Shown here one piece after another: positions 14,559 to 22,360 of a stretch of 34,688 bases of DNA. Location: positions 1-34,688 of the forward strand of contig CAIYDY010000399.1 of NCBI GenBank assembly GCA_903925015.1, in the 5' to 3' direction. Position numbers and translations under genes: made by a program. Under the pieces are notes generated by a model. The model had not been told where the DNA came from. It made no database searches and saw only the letters and a program-made list of their open reading frames with translations. Each line of letters starts with the position of its first letter. Positions within the stretch are counted from its first letter, which is position 1. The DNA is from an uncultured Acidobacteriia bacterium (GTDB lineage: Bacteria > Acidobacteriota > Terriglobia > Bryobacterales > Bryobacteraceae).

Positions 14559-15209
14559 TCATATCAGCGGGAGGTGTGAACGGGGCAGCCCTGCGATCAC
14601 GTCTTCCAATTTTTCCAAGGAGCCGGCGAAGAAATGGTCGCCAGCCTCAATGAATTGCAGGCTCTTTGGTTCCGCAAATCCCTCGAACGCCTTCTCCAAA
14701 TCCGCCTTGGGTCCGAACTGGTCGATAGTACTGTGGACGAAATACTTGGGGATCCCGCACGTTCCCAGAAATTCCCCTTTCATCATCGAAGTGGGAAACC
14801 CCACCGGAATCAAGCGCGCGGGTTTCGGGTCAGTCAAGGAACATCCCAATCTGAGGATGATCCTTGAGCCGAACGAAAACCCCGCCAGCGAATACGGCAA
14901 GTCAGGATAGCGCTCCCGCAGGAACCCGAGCGCCGCGCGTGCGTCCTCCAGTTCCCCCCGTCCCTCGTCGTACTTACCCTCGCTCAGGTTGACGCCCCGG
15001 TAGTTGAATCGCAGAACCACACTGCCCGACCGACGCAGCCCACGAGCCATCCGGTAAACCACCTTGTTGTGCATGGTCCCGCCGAATTGGGGGTGCGGAT
15101 GGCAGACGAGCGCCGCTTCGACCGGCGCTCCTTCCTCCGGCTCCTCCAAAAGGGCCTCCAACCGGCCAGCCGGACCGGCTAGGAAGTGCGATTCAATCTT
15201 CCTCGCCAC
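14559..15209 (-). CDS. Alpha/beta hydrolase (COG2945-like)
   Basis: The product is 216 residues, cytoplasmic. It has the short alpha/beta-hydrolase form with CHPHPQFGGTMHNKVV (about residue 36, oxyanion region), the nucleophile elbow GFSFGSR (about residue 108) and the catalytic His in AGDHFFAGS near the C terminus. This set is typical of the COG2945/'dienelactone hydrolase-like' soluble hydrolases of unknown substrate. The start is GTG 15209, one base after the yajQ stop, so it is translationally coupled to yajQ. The acid residue is probably the Asp in HSTIDQFG. Confidence 0.85.
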   Translation of the reverse strand: MARKIESHFLAGPAGRLEALLEEPEEGAPVEAALVCHPHPQFGGTMHNKVVYRMARGLRRSGSVVLRFNYRGVNLSEGKYDEGRGELEDARAALGFLRERYPDLPYSLAGFSFGSRIILRLGCSLTDPKPARLIPVGFPTSMMKGEFLGTCGIPKYFVHSTIDQFGPKADLEKAFEGFAEPKSLQFIEAGDHFFAGSLEKLEDVIAGLPRSHLPLI

Positions 15210-15210
15210 C

Positions 15211-15711
15211 CTAGTTTGTCCGGAAGTTGATGAACTGCAGGTCGATCTCGAAATCGGAGCCGCGCATCAGCGCAATCGCCTGCTGGAGCGTGTCGCGGTC
15301 CTTGCCGGCGACGCGGACCAGGTCGCCGTTGATCGACGCCTGTACCTTGAGCTTGGAATCCTTGATGGCCTTGACGATTTCCTTGGCCTTCTCGGTGGTG
15401 AGACCGGAGATCAGGGTGATCTCCTGCTTGACGGTGGAACCTGCCGCCGGGGTGATGGTCCCGTAGGTCAAATTCCGGATCGGCACGTTGCGCTTGACCA
15501 GCTTCTGGTTCAGGATTTCGATCACGGCATTCAACTTGAACTCGTCGGCACTCTGGAGGACCAGCTTCTTGTCCTTCTCGTTGAGTTCGATAGTGGACTT
15601 GCTGTTCTTCAGGTCGTAGCGGGTAATGATTTCCTTGCGAGCTTGGTCGATGGCGTTGCTGACCTCGGGCATCTCGATCTGGGAAACGACGTCAAAACTG
15701 TTGTCGGGCAT
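15211..15711 (-). CDS. yajQ: YajQ-family cyclic-di-GMP/nucleotide-binding protein
   Basis: The product is 166 residues, full length for the family, starting MPDNSFDVVSQIEMPEVSNA, which is nearly the YajQ signature. It is followed by ITRYDLKNSKSTIELNEKDK and a C-terminal half with SKLKVQASINGDLVRVAGKDRD and IALMRGSDFEIDLQFINFR. The fold is a tandem RNP-like alpha/beta. Xanthomonas and Pseudomonas members bind cyclic-di-GMP and partner transcription factors; function in other phyla is not established. The gene sits between the SDR gene (26 bp upstream) and the hydrolase gene (1 bp downstream) in one minus-strand cluster. Confidence 0.95.
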   Translation of the reverse strand: MPDNSFDVVSQIEMPEVSNAIDQARKEIITRYDLKNSKSTIELNEKDKKLVLQSADEFKLNAVIEILNQKLVKRNVPIRNLTYGTITPAAGSTVKQEITLISGLTTEKAKEIVKAIKDSKLKVQASINGDLVRVAGKDRDTLQQAIALMRGSDFEIDLQFINFRTN

Positions 15712-15737
15712 TCACCAACAGTTTACAGAATGGGAGA

Positions 15738-16529
15738 CTACAGGATCGACCGCACGATTCCACCATCCACCGGAATCGTCGTTCCAGTGATGTACCCCGC
15801 TGAATCCGACGCAAGGAACGCCACCAACGCCGCCAGTTCGTCCGGACGTCCGATCCGCCGCGCGGGAATTGCCTTGGCTATATCCTCCAGCGCCGAGTTC
15901 TCGTCCATCCCCTGCTCCAGCCGCTGCCGCAGCGATGTCTGGCGAACCCGGTCCGTCAGAATCATCCCCGACGCCACGTTGTTCACCGTAACACCGAACG
16001 ACGCCACCTCGTCCGACAGCAGTTTCGCCATCCCAACAATCCCCAGCCGTCCCGCCGTGGACAAAACAGACCCAGGCAGCACCGACTTCACCGACAGGCT
16101 AAGAATATTCACGATCCGCCCCCACCCGACGGCCTTCATCGAAGGCAGCGCCAGACGGCAGAACCGCACCGTGCTCATCAGATTCAGTTCCAGTGCGGTG
16201 TGCCAGTCGTCGTCGGAAAACTGTTCCACAGGTCCGAACGGCGGACCTCCGGCGTTGTTCACCAGGATATCGACCTTGCCGAACTCCTTGCAGGCAAAGT
16301 CGTAGATCGCAGCGCACTGCGCCGGATCCGTGACATCCACGGGCAGGTAGCGAACATCGCCACCGGTTTCCGCACCAATCTCCCGCGCAGTTTGTTCCAA
16401 ACGCTTGGCCGTCCGGGCTCCGATGACGACATTCGCGCCTTCGCGGGCCAAGGCAATCGCCGAAGCCCGGCCCAATCCCTTGCTTGCTGCAAGGACAAGC
16501 GCCGTGCGGCCTTGGATTCCGAGTTCCAT
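15738..16529 (-). CDS. Short-chain dehydrogenase/reductase, FabG-like
   Basis: The product is 263 residues with a Rossmann fold. The cofactor motif is AASKGLGRASAIALAREGA (TGxxxGxG replaced by AxSKGLG), followed by VDVTDP, LVNNAGGPPFG and a C-terminal PVDGGIVRSIL. Arg in IGARTAKRLEQ suggests NADP preference. The catalytic region reads ILSLSVKSVLPGSVLSTAGRLGIVGMAK: Ser and Lys are there but the Tyr of YxxxK appears to be missing. The same substitution exists in a recognised subgroup of bacterial FabG-like SDRs, whose activity is uncertain. It begins 9 bp after the response-regulator gene ends. Confidence 0.85.
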   Translation of the reverse strand: MELGIQGRTALVLAASKGLGRASAIALAREGANVVIGARTAKRLEQTAREIGAETGGDVRYLPVDVTDPAQCAAIYDFACKEFGKVDILVNNAGGPPFGPVEQFSDDDWHTALELNLMSTVRFCRLALPSMKAVGWGRIVNILSLSVKSVLPGSVLSTAGRLGIVGMAKLLSDEVASFGVTVNNVASGMILTDRVRQTSLRQRLEQGMDENSALEDIAKAIPARRIGRPDELAALVAFLASDSAGYITGTTIPVDGGIVRSIL

Positions 16530-16538
16530 GGGAGAGTC

Positions 16539-17096
16539 CTACTTGGGTTGCGGTTTGCGGCCTTGGAGCGCGGCCACAACGCGGTCGGTCACGATGTCGA
16601 TGAGCTCCGTCATCGCCTCGTCGAGGGCTACCGTTACCGCAGCACGAACCTGCTCTGGGTCCAGCACCGCAACTGTCCTCGGAGCAGCGGGACGTGAGGA
16701 CTGCACCGCCTCTCCGGGGCGTACTTTGGACGCACGAGGGCTTCGGGTGACAAAGCGCCCGATCGACGCCAGCACCAGACTCGCCTCGAACGGTTTCTTG
16801 AGAATTCCGTCGGCCCGCACCCGGTCCACTTCGGCCTCGTCAATCGGCTCAACCGCACCAGCCGTCAGAATTACTGGCTGGCCCGACGTGCGTTTCACGA
16901 ATTCGCACAATTCAAAACCAGTCACCTCCGGCATGGAGATGTCGGCGATGATTAGGTCCGGCTCGGCGTCCTGCAATCGCAGCATTGCGACGCGCCCGTC
17001 GCTGACCGTGATGACTTCGTGGCCCTCGTCGCGCAGAATCCGCTCCCCCATGCGCTGGGCATGGGGGCTGTCGTCGGCGAGAAGAATCCGACTCAT
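16539..17096 (-). CDS. Response regulator receiver protein with short C-terminal helix region
   Basis: The product is 185 residues. A receiver domain (about 1-118) has the acidic pair in LLADDSPHA, the phosphoacceptor Asp in IIADISMPEVTG (about residue 51), the switch Thr in VILTAGAVEP and the conserved Lys in ILKKPFE. The remaining 65 residues are a Ser/Pro linker and a helix (VRAAVTVALDEAMTELIDIV) without a DNA-binding domain. The output is therefore probably protein-protein. Its ATG overlaps the bamD stop (ATGA at 17093-17096), so it is coupled to an outer-membrane assembly gene, an unusual pairing. No histidine kinase is nearby. Confidence 0.88.
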   Translation of the reverse strand: MSRILLADDSPHAQRMGERILRDEGHEVITVSDGRVAMLRLQDAEPDLIIADISMPEVTGFELCEFVKRTSGQPVILTAGAVEPIDEAEVDRVRADGILKKPFEASLVLASIGRFVTRSPRASKVRPGEAVQSSRPAAPRTVAVLDPEQVRAAVTVALDEAMTELIDIVTDRVVAALQGRKPQPK

Positions 17097-18511
17097 GGCT
17101 TGGCTGGAGTAGCAGCGGGAGTTGCAGCCGCTGGAGTGGATGCCGCAGGCTTGGCACCGGCTGGCTGGTCGGCCGGTGCGGGCGCTGCCGCCGGAGCCTT
17201 GCCCGACTTCGCCTGCTTCTTGGCCAAGCGCTCAGCCTGCGCCTTGGCCTTCGCCTGAAGCTTCTCGTATTGCTTGATCTGCTGGGCGGTCGCCGGGTGG
17301 TTGGTCGGAGGGACGACTTCCGTCGCCTTGGCATTGTCGCCTGTCCCCTGGCCATTGGAACTGACGCTGGCCTTCTGCTCGCCGGTACCGACAGCCTCAG
17401 TCTTGACCACACCGTTCTGGGAACTCATGCGGGCATCCTGGCTCTTGTCCAAGTTGGCGGTATCGTTCACCACGCCACCAACCACGTCGCTGACGCCGTT
17501 CTGTCCACCGGCGGCAACCTGCGGCACGCTGACCGGAACCATCGGACGGATGGTCTGCATGGCGGGAGTCCCCATCTTGGCGGCCAAACGGGTGTCAGGA
17601 TGACCGGAAACCAGTCCGACAGCCTTGCTGAGCATGCCAGCCTTGGTGCGATTTTCCAGTTCGTACTTCTGGCGGGCATACGCGGCGGGATCCGCTTGCG
17701 GGATGGCGCGCTTCAAAGCGGTGAGCCGTTCCTTGGCACCATCGACGTGGCTGCTGAGCGGGTATTCCTTCACCAACTTCGCCAAGGCATCGCCCTCCTG
17801 GGTCTCAAAGCGGTCGCCCATCTTCTTATAGGAGTCGGCCATGCTCCACAGTGCCTCGTCGGGCGCGCTGTACAGCGGGTATTGGCTGGTGACGTAGGCG
17901 AAGCGGCTGGCTGCGGCGGGATAGCTGCCCTTGTGGTGGTAGAAATCGCCCGCGCGGAATTCCTTGTCGGCCAGAACCTCCTGGACGTTGCGGAGCATCT
18001 GCTCGGCCTTCTTGTTGAACGGCGCGGCATTGGGGAACTGGACAAGCACTTGGCGGCACTCATCCTCGGCCCGCGTTCCCTGCGAGGCGTCGCGGTCGGC
18101 CTTTTCCATCTGCTTGTAGTGGATCTCGCAGACCTTGTACTGGGACTCGGCCGCCTCGGCCATAGTCGGATAGAACAGGATAAAGTCCTTGTATTCGGCC
18201 TCGGCCTGGGCCAATCCGTGGGTGCCGCCCTCGCGGTACCAGCTGTCGGCAATCGCGAGTTTCGCCTTGGCGAGGAATTCGCTGGTGTCGTAGGTATTGA
18301 TCAGCGTGTTGAGAGTCAGGCGCGCAACTTCGTAGTTGCCCTTTTCGATATTCCGGATGGCCCGGTCGAACAGGACCTTGTCGGGCTGCAGCGTGTCCTT
18401 GGAAATGGGCTTTTCGTACTTCTTCCGATGGAAGGGGAAGCTGAAGCCCGAAAGCAGCAGGAAGGCGAGGCTGGTCGCCGCGATGACTGTGAGTGAATTA
18501 CGTTGCCGCAT
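17093..18511 (-). CDS. bamD: Outer-membrane assembly lipoprotein-type factor BamD
   Basis: The product is 472 residues. A hydrophobic signal (about 8-24) is followed by the Acidobacteria-type BamD start KDTLQPDKVLFDRAIRNIEK and tetratricopeptide-like repeats (about 45-265: YEVARLTLNTLINTY, AEAEYKDFILFYP, AASRFAYVTSQYPLYS). BamD is a periplasmic scaffold of the BamA complex inserting outer-membrane beta-barrels. The long tail (about 290-472) is low-complexity and Ala/Pro/Lys-rich, as in many Acidobacteria homologues. The lipobox Cys normally found after the signal is absent: the region reads LLLSGFSFPFHRKK. ATG 18511 is preceded by no strong Shine-Dalgarno. It lies 37 bp after rpe. Confidence 0.85.
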   Translation of the reverse strand: MRQRNSLTVIAATSLAFLLLSGFSFPFHRKKYEKPISKDTLQPDKVLFDRAIRNIEKGNYEVARLTLNTLINTYDTSEFLAKAKLAIADSWYREGGTHGLAQAEAEYKDFILFYPTMAEAAESQYKVCEIHYKQMEKADRDASQGTRAEDECRQVLVQFPNAAPFNKKAEQMLRNVQEVLADKEFRAGDFYHHKGSYPAAASRFAYVTSQYPLYSAPDEALWSMADSYKKMGDRFETQEGDALAKLVKEYPLSSHVDGAKERLTALKRAIPQADPAAYARQKYELENRTKAGMLSKAVGLVSGHPDTRLAAKMGTPAMQTIRPMVPVSVPQVAAGGQNGVSDVVGGVVNDTANLDKSQDARMSSQNGVVKTEAVGTGEQKASVSSNGQGTGDNAKATEVVPPTNHPATAQQIKQYEKLQAKAKAQAERLAKKQAKSGKAPAAAPAPADQPAGAKPAASTPAAATPAATPAKP

Positions 18512-18548
18512 CGGATGTCTGTTGTTCCTTGACTCTAACTTCTTCTAA

Positions 18549-19223
18549 CTACGCCCGCGCTAAAACAGCGCTGTCTGCCGTCTGTTGCATGGACCGCACG
18601 GCCTGGGCCGGGTCGGCACTGTTGAATACCGAGGAGCCCGCCACCAGCCAGTCGCAACCGGCCTGGACAATGGCTTCCACATTTTCGGGTCCAACCCCGC
18701 CATCTATCTCAATCGCAAAGCCCAAACCACGTTCGCGCCGTATGGAATCCAGCCGCCGGATCTTGTTGAGGGAATTTGGGATAAACTTCTGGCCGCCGAA
18801 GCCCGGATTCACGCTCATGACGAGCACGTAATCGGCCACATCCAGAACATCTTCGAGCACCCAAACCGGTGTGGCGGGATTCAAGACTACCCCAGCCTTG
18901 GCGCCCCTGTCCTGAATTAGATGGAGTGTGCGGTCCAGATGCCGGGCCGCCTCGTAGTGAACCGAAACCATGTCCGCCCCGGCGTCGACAAAAACCGCCG
19001 CATAGGCGTCGGGGTCCGTGATCATCAAGTGGACATCGAAAATGGACTTTGTGACCTTGCGCACCGACTTAACCAGTGGCGGGCCCATGGTAAGGTTCGG
19101 GACAAAGTGGCCGTCCATCACGTCCAAGTGGAGCAGGGTCGCCCCGCCGGACTCGACTTTGGCGATTTCGTCGGCAAGCCGTGCGAAGTCGGCGGCGAGA
19201 AGGGAGGGGGCAATCAGAGCCAT
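18549..19223 (-). CDS. rpe: Ribulose-phosphate 3-epimerase
   Basis: The product is 224 residues, full length. It starts MALIAPSLLAADFARLADEI and carries the family blocks LLHLDVMDGHFVPNLTMGP, FDVHLMITDP, VLVMSVNPGFGGQKF and IEIDGGVGPENV, which include the metal-binding His/Asp/His/Asp residues. It interconverts ribulose 5-phosphate and xylulose 5-phosphate in the pentose phosphate pathway, in the cytoplasm. It is the first gene of the long minus-strand cluster and is divergent from the dienelactone-hydrolase-like gene, so a promoter for the cluster should lie at about 19224-19363. No clear promoter elements stood out to me. Confidence 0.97.
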   Translation of the reverse strand: MALIAPSLLAADFARLADEIAKVESGGATLLHLDVMDGHFVPNLTMGPPLVKSVRKVTKSIFDVHLMITDPDAYAAVFVDAGADMVSVHYEAARHLDRTLHLIQDRGAKAGVVLNPATPVWVLEDVLDVADYVLVMSVNPGFGGQKFIPNSLNKIRRLDSIRRERGLGFAIEIDGGVGPENVEAIVQAGCDWLVAGSSVFNSADPAQAVRSMQQTADSAVLARA

Positions 19224-19363
19224 TCTAGCAATGCTCAGGTTAACACGGGTGGGGGCGAAACCGCCGATGGCGCAGGTACCGTGGAACCTGTGGCAGTCCC
19301 AACCGATGTAAAATATCGCGAGGGAGTCCCATGGAAAATGGGAAGCCCATACAAGGAGCGAAC
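19224..19363. other. Divergent intergenic region between rpe and the DLH-like gene
   Basis: This 140-bp region must carry the promoters of both the rpe-bamD cluster and the dienelactone-hydrolase-like gene. CAGGT and ACCTG (19274-19278 and 19286-19290, in cgCAGGTaccgtggaACCTGtgg) form a small palindrome. TAAAAT at 19309-19314 is a -10-like hexamer for the plus strand, without a convincing -35 at the right distance. Confidence 0.3.
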
Positions 19364-20224
19364 ATGTGCGATCAGGATCATTTTGAAGCAGACCAGCAGG
19401 ATTACGAGGCGCGCTGCCTCGTGACCCGCAAGCAATTCGGCGTCATGGTGGGTGCGGGAATCGCGATGATGCTCCCGACAGTCGCGAATGCTGCGACAGT
19501 GGCGGAATCGGACGTCACGATCACGACTCCCGACGGCCAGGCGGATTGCTATTTCGTGCATCCGGCGACCGGCTCCGCAGCAGGCGTTCTCATTTGGCCG
19601 GACATCTTCGGCCTCCGCCCCGCATTCCGGCAGATGGGCAAGCGGCTCGCCGAATCCGGCTATTCCGTTCTGGTGGTGAATCCGTTCTACCGCACCAAGA
19701 AGGCCCCGACTGCGGAGAACGGTTCCACCACTCCGATCCAGCAATTGATGCCGCTGGCCCAAGCCCTCAACGAAGGCACCCATATGACGGACGCCAAGGC
19801 GTTCGTTGGATGGCTCGATGGGCAAGCGTCGGTCGCCAAGAACCGGAAGATCGGAACCCAGGGCTATTGCATGGGCGGCCCTATGGCATTCCGGACTGCG
19901 GCGGCGATGCCCGACCGCGTGGGAGCCGTCGCCTCTTTCCACGGCGGCGGATTGGTAACCCAGAACCCCAACAGCCCTCATCTGCAGGCATCAAAAACGA
20001 AAGCCCAGTTCCTCGTTGCGATCGCGCAGAATGACGACGGGCGCTCACCCAACGACAAGGGCACGCTCAAGGAGACCTTCGAAAAGGCTGGCTTGTCGGC
20101 GGAAATCGAAGTCTACGGTGCCGCCCACGGGTGGTGCCCGCCGGATTCGGGAGTCTACAGCGAACCTTTGGCCGAGAAGGCGTGGAGCCGGCTCCTCGCT
20201 CTTTACGGCAAGTCCTTGGCCTAG
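19364..20224 (+). CDS. Exported dienelactone-hydrolase family protein
   Basis: The product is 286 residues from ATG 19364, chosen for the AAGGAG at 19353-19358. It has an unusual acidic N terminus (CDQDHFEADQQDYEARCLVTRKQFG) before a hydrophobic segment VMVGAGIAMMLPTVANAA, which looks like a weak Tat-like signal (RKQFG), so it may be periplasmic. The hydrolase domain follows: LIWPDIFGLRPAFRQMGKRLAE, the nucleophile in TQGYCMGGPMAF (Cys in place of Ser, as in true dienelactone hydrolases) and His in YGAAHGWCPP. The acid is probably the Asp of NDDGRSP. Substrate unknown. The stop overlaps the convergent DUF418 gene at the palindrome CTAG. Confidence 0.88.
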   Translation: MCDQDHFEADQQDYEARCLVTRKQFGVMVGAGIAMMLPTVANAATVAESDVTITTPDGQADCYFVHPATGSAAGVLIWPDIFGLRPAFRQMGKRLAESGYSVLVVNPFYRTKKAPTAENGSTTPIQQLMPLAQALNEGTHMTDAKAFVGWLDGQASVAKNRKIGTQGYCMGGPMAFRTAAAMPDRVGAVASFHGGGLVTQNPNSPHLQASKTKAQFLVAIAQNDDGRSPNDKGTLKETFEKAGLSAEIEVYGAAHGWCPPDSGVYSEPLAEKAWSRLLALYGKSLA

Positions 20225-21585
20225 GCCTGGAGGCCCTCCGGAACGGAGGCGGCTACGGCATCCACCTGAATCCGAAATGGCTGGCGCTTCCAATATGTCA
20301 GGGAGCGCCAGCACCATTCCAACGGTCCGAAACGGAAATGGGCCAGCCATATCGGGCTAGCCGCTAGGGAGAACAGCCACATCCCCAGCACGACAAAATA
20401 CAGCTGGTGGCGTTGGAGCTTGTCGAACTGGTTGAGACCGTAGCCATAAAATACAAACCCGTAAATCAGGGAATGGGCGATGTAGTTGGAGAGCGCCGTT
20501 TGCCCGACTGCAGCTAGCCGTTTCCGCAATTCGGGCAGCCAGTCGGCCTTGCAGAGGAGCAAGAGCGCGGACATGTGTCCGAGCGTCATCGCGACCCGGG
20601 CGGCTTGGTAGGTACTGAACACGAAGACGGTTTGGGTGGGTTCGAAACCTTGCTTCCAGGCCAGCCAAGCGGCGGCACCGCCGATCGGCAACCCGATCGC
20701 GTAACCGGCCATCATCATCCGTGTGTAGAACCCGAACGACCGGCTAGCAGCCAGCACCCCGGTTTTAGCGAATGCGATTCCAATCAGCATCATTACGAAC
20801 ATGTCCCAACCGCTCATGTAGAAGGGTTCGGAGTGCCATTCCATGACTTTGCCCGCACGCTTGGCCACAAGGTTGAAATAGGAGCCCGAATACATGGCTC
20901 GTTCCTTTTTCAAGTCGTCGGCAGACGGATTGAAGTACTTCCGCCGCTGTTCCCAAGACTCCTTCGCTTCCTTTTGGTCGTCGGTGAGCGGTTTGTTGGC
21001 TGCGGTCACCTTTTCTGCTTCCATGGCGAGTCGATGGGTCTCCTGGAGCTTGAATCCCTGCCGCACACTCCAGCCCGTCATCACGAGCACGCCGATTCCG
21101 GCTCCAATCAGCAGGGACCTTGGGTTGGCACGGTGCAGGGGAAACAGAATGAGTCCGAGCAGGGCGTAGGGATAAAGGATGTCCCCATGCCAAATCAGGT
21201 AGGCGTGGGCCATGCCGAACAGCATTAACCAGAGGGTCCGCCGGTAATAGACTTCCACCGCCTCGATGCCCGCCCCCCGCTTGGCCCCGCGCATGACGAG
21301 GTAGTAGGAGCCGGCACCGAACATGATGGAGAAAATCCCGCGCATCTTGCCGTCGCAAAGGACGTATTGGAAGAAAAATGCTGCGAGGTTGATTCCGGTG
21401 GAGCCTCCAGAGACCTTGGGGTTCCAATCTGCAGCCATGGGCAGTGCGGAAAACACGATGTTCATGATCGCAATTCCAAGTAGCGCGGCACCGCGGAGGA
21501 CATCCATGGAGGAGATCCGGTCGGCGCTTGCGACTGGCGATACTTCGAGTATTGGCGTGGCCAAGGCGTCAACGGCTTCTGACAT
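20221..21585 (-). CDS. DUF418-domain membrane protein
   Basis: The product is 454 residues with about ten hydrophobic spans. It starts after a soluble N terminus with DVLRGAALLGIAIMNIVFS, the RGxALLGIxxMN signature of the DUF418/heparan-acetyltransferase-like group. It ends with LIYGFVFYGYGLNQF and WLAHFRFGPLEWCWRSLTYWKRQPF, the typical DUF418 C terminus. Members are inner-membrane proteins thought to move acyl or other groups, but the function is not established. A loop of about 70 polar residues (about 190-270) sits in the middle. ATG 21585 is chosen because GGAGG precedes it with 4-5 nt spacing; the frame upstream is not needed. Its stop is shared with the convergent gene at CTAG 20221-20224. 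Confidence 0.88.
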   Translation of the reverse strand: MSEAVDALATPILEVSPVASADRISSMDVLRGAALLGIAIMNIVFSALPMAADWNPKVSGGSTGINLAAFFFQYVLCDGKMRGIFSIMFGAGSYYLVMRGAKRGAGIEAVEVYYRRTLWLMLFGMAHAYLIWHGDILYPYALLGLILFPLHRANPRSLLIGAGIGVLVMTGWSVRQGFKLQETHRLAMEAEKVTAANKPLTDDQKEAKESWEQRRKYFNPSADDLKKERAMYSGSYFNLVAKRAGKVMEWHSEPFYMSGWDMFVMMLIGIAFAKTGVLAASRSFGFYTRMMMAGYAIGLPIGGAAAWLAWKQGFEPTQTVFVFSTYQAARVAMTLGHMSALLLLCKADWLPELRKRLAAVGQTALSNYIAHSLIYGFVFYGYGLNQFDKLQRHQLYFVVLGMWLFSLAASPIWLAHFRFGPLEWCWRSLTYWKRQPFRIQVDAVAASVPEGLQA

Positions 21586-21637
21586 CAAACCTCCGTTTGG
21601 GCAGGATGCTGGGAGCCAATCCGGCCTACTGGGTGTC

Positions 21638-21666
21638 AGATTAGCATAAACCATGGGCATTTCACA
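21638..21666 (-). promoter_or_regulatory. Possible promoter of the DUF418 gene
   Basis: Read on the minus strand, TGCTAATCT gives an extended -10 (TGC before TAATCT, 21643-21638). A weak -35, TGTGAA at 21666-21661, lies 17 nt upstream. Transcription would begin near 21631, leaving a leader of about 45 nt that holds the GGAGG site. Confidence 0.3.
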
Positions 21667-21828
21667 GTCCAATGCGGGCCGATGGAAGTGTCCTCGTCCA
21701 ACGCACGTGTTTCACCTTACTGATGGCAGCCAAAATAGTCGAGTTCGGCGTGAACATCCTCGAAGCGGACTTTCCTCCGACCGTGTTTTGGAGGGGCATC
21801 CCACGGCCGATGCGGTAGACTCGTTTTT

Positions 21829-22045
21829 TTGCCTGCCTTGCTGAGGGTTCGCGGATACCGGTTCTACTTCGTCAGCATACAGGGACGGGAGCCGCCACAC
21901 ATCCACGTATCGAAGGCTGGCAGCTTCGCTGGCCACCAACCACGGACTGCGGAGCCACGAATTGACCGAGGTTCGCGAGGTCGTTGTGCAGTATCGGGAG
22001 TTCTTCTTGGAGAGATGGCATGCCTACTTTGCTGGAAACAAATGA
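21829..22045 (+). pseudogene. DUF4160 gene broken by frameshift and small deletion
   Basis: The first frame, from TTG 21829, reads LPALLRVRGYRFYFVSIQGR and EPPHIHVSKA, the clear N-terminal half of DUF4160. After about 21920 homology jumps to the +1 frame, which reads ATNHGLRSHELTEVREVVVQ and YREFFLERWHAYFAGNK to TGA 22043-22045, the usual DUF4160 C terminus. The family's KYAKFWL-type segment between the halves is missing, so several codons were lost together with the frame. DUF4160 proteins are usually paired with DUF2442 proteins as a putative toxin-antitoxin couple, as here, where the DUF2442 start overlaps. There is no ATG or ribosome-binding site at the start. The toxin-like partner should be inactive. 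Confidence 0.72.
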
Positions 22046-22289
22046 AGTCGCAGCGGTTGGAGTGGATTGCACTGCGGACGGCTTGACGGTCGTGCTTGGC
22101 GATGGCCGGAAGGTCACGGCTCCGCTGGCTTGTTTTCCGCGGCTGGCTCGTGCGACGCCGACACAGCGTTCATCGTGGGAACTGATGGGGGACGGCTTGG
22201 CGATTCATTGGGAAGAGATTGACGAGGATATCTTGGTCGCGAGCTTGGTCAATCCCGAAAACTACATACGGCTTCCGAGCTGGGCGTGA
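22020..22289 (+). CDS. DUF2442-domain protein
   Basis: The product is 89 residues, starting MPTLLETNEVAAVGVDCTAD. The family's core follows: LTVVLGDGRKVTAPLACFPRLARAT, SSWELMGDGLAIHWEEIDEDI and a short tail. DUF2442 proteins are small, often adjacent to DUF4160, and are thought to act as one half of a toxin-antitoxin-like pair; biochemical proof is limited. The ATG lies inside the end of the broken DUF4160 reading frame (26-bp overlap). The DUF2442 gene itself looks intact, so it would be an orphan. Confidence 0.82.
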   Translation: MPTLLETNEVAAVGVDCTADGLTVVLGDGRKVTAPLACFPRLARATPTQRSSWELMGDGLAIHWEEIDEDILVASLVNPENYIRLPSWA

Positions 22290-22360
22290 GCGGAACCGGA
22301 ACCGTCGTCGTGCTCTTCCCTCCCTGACCGTCGTCATTCCCAACAAGGGGGATCCCGCGT

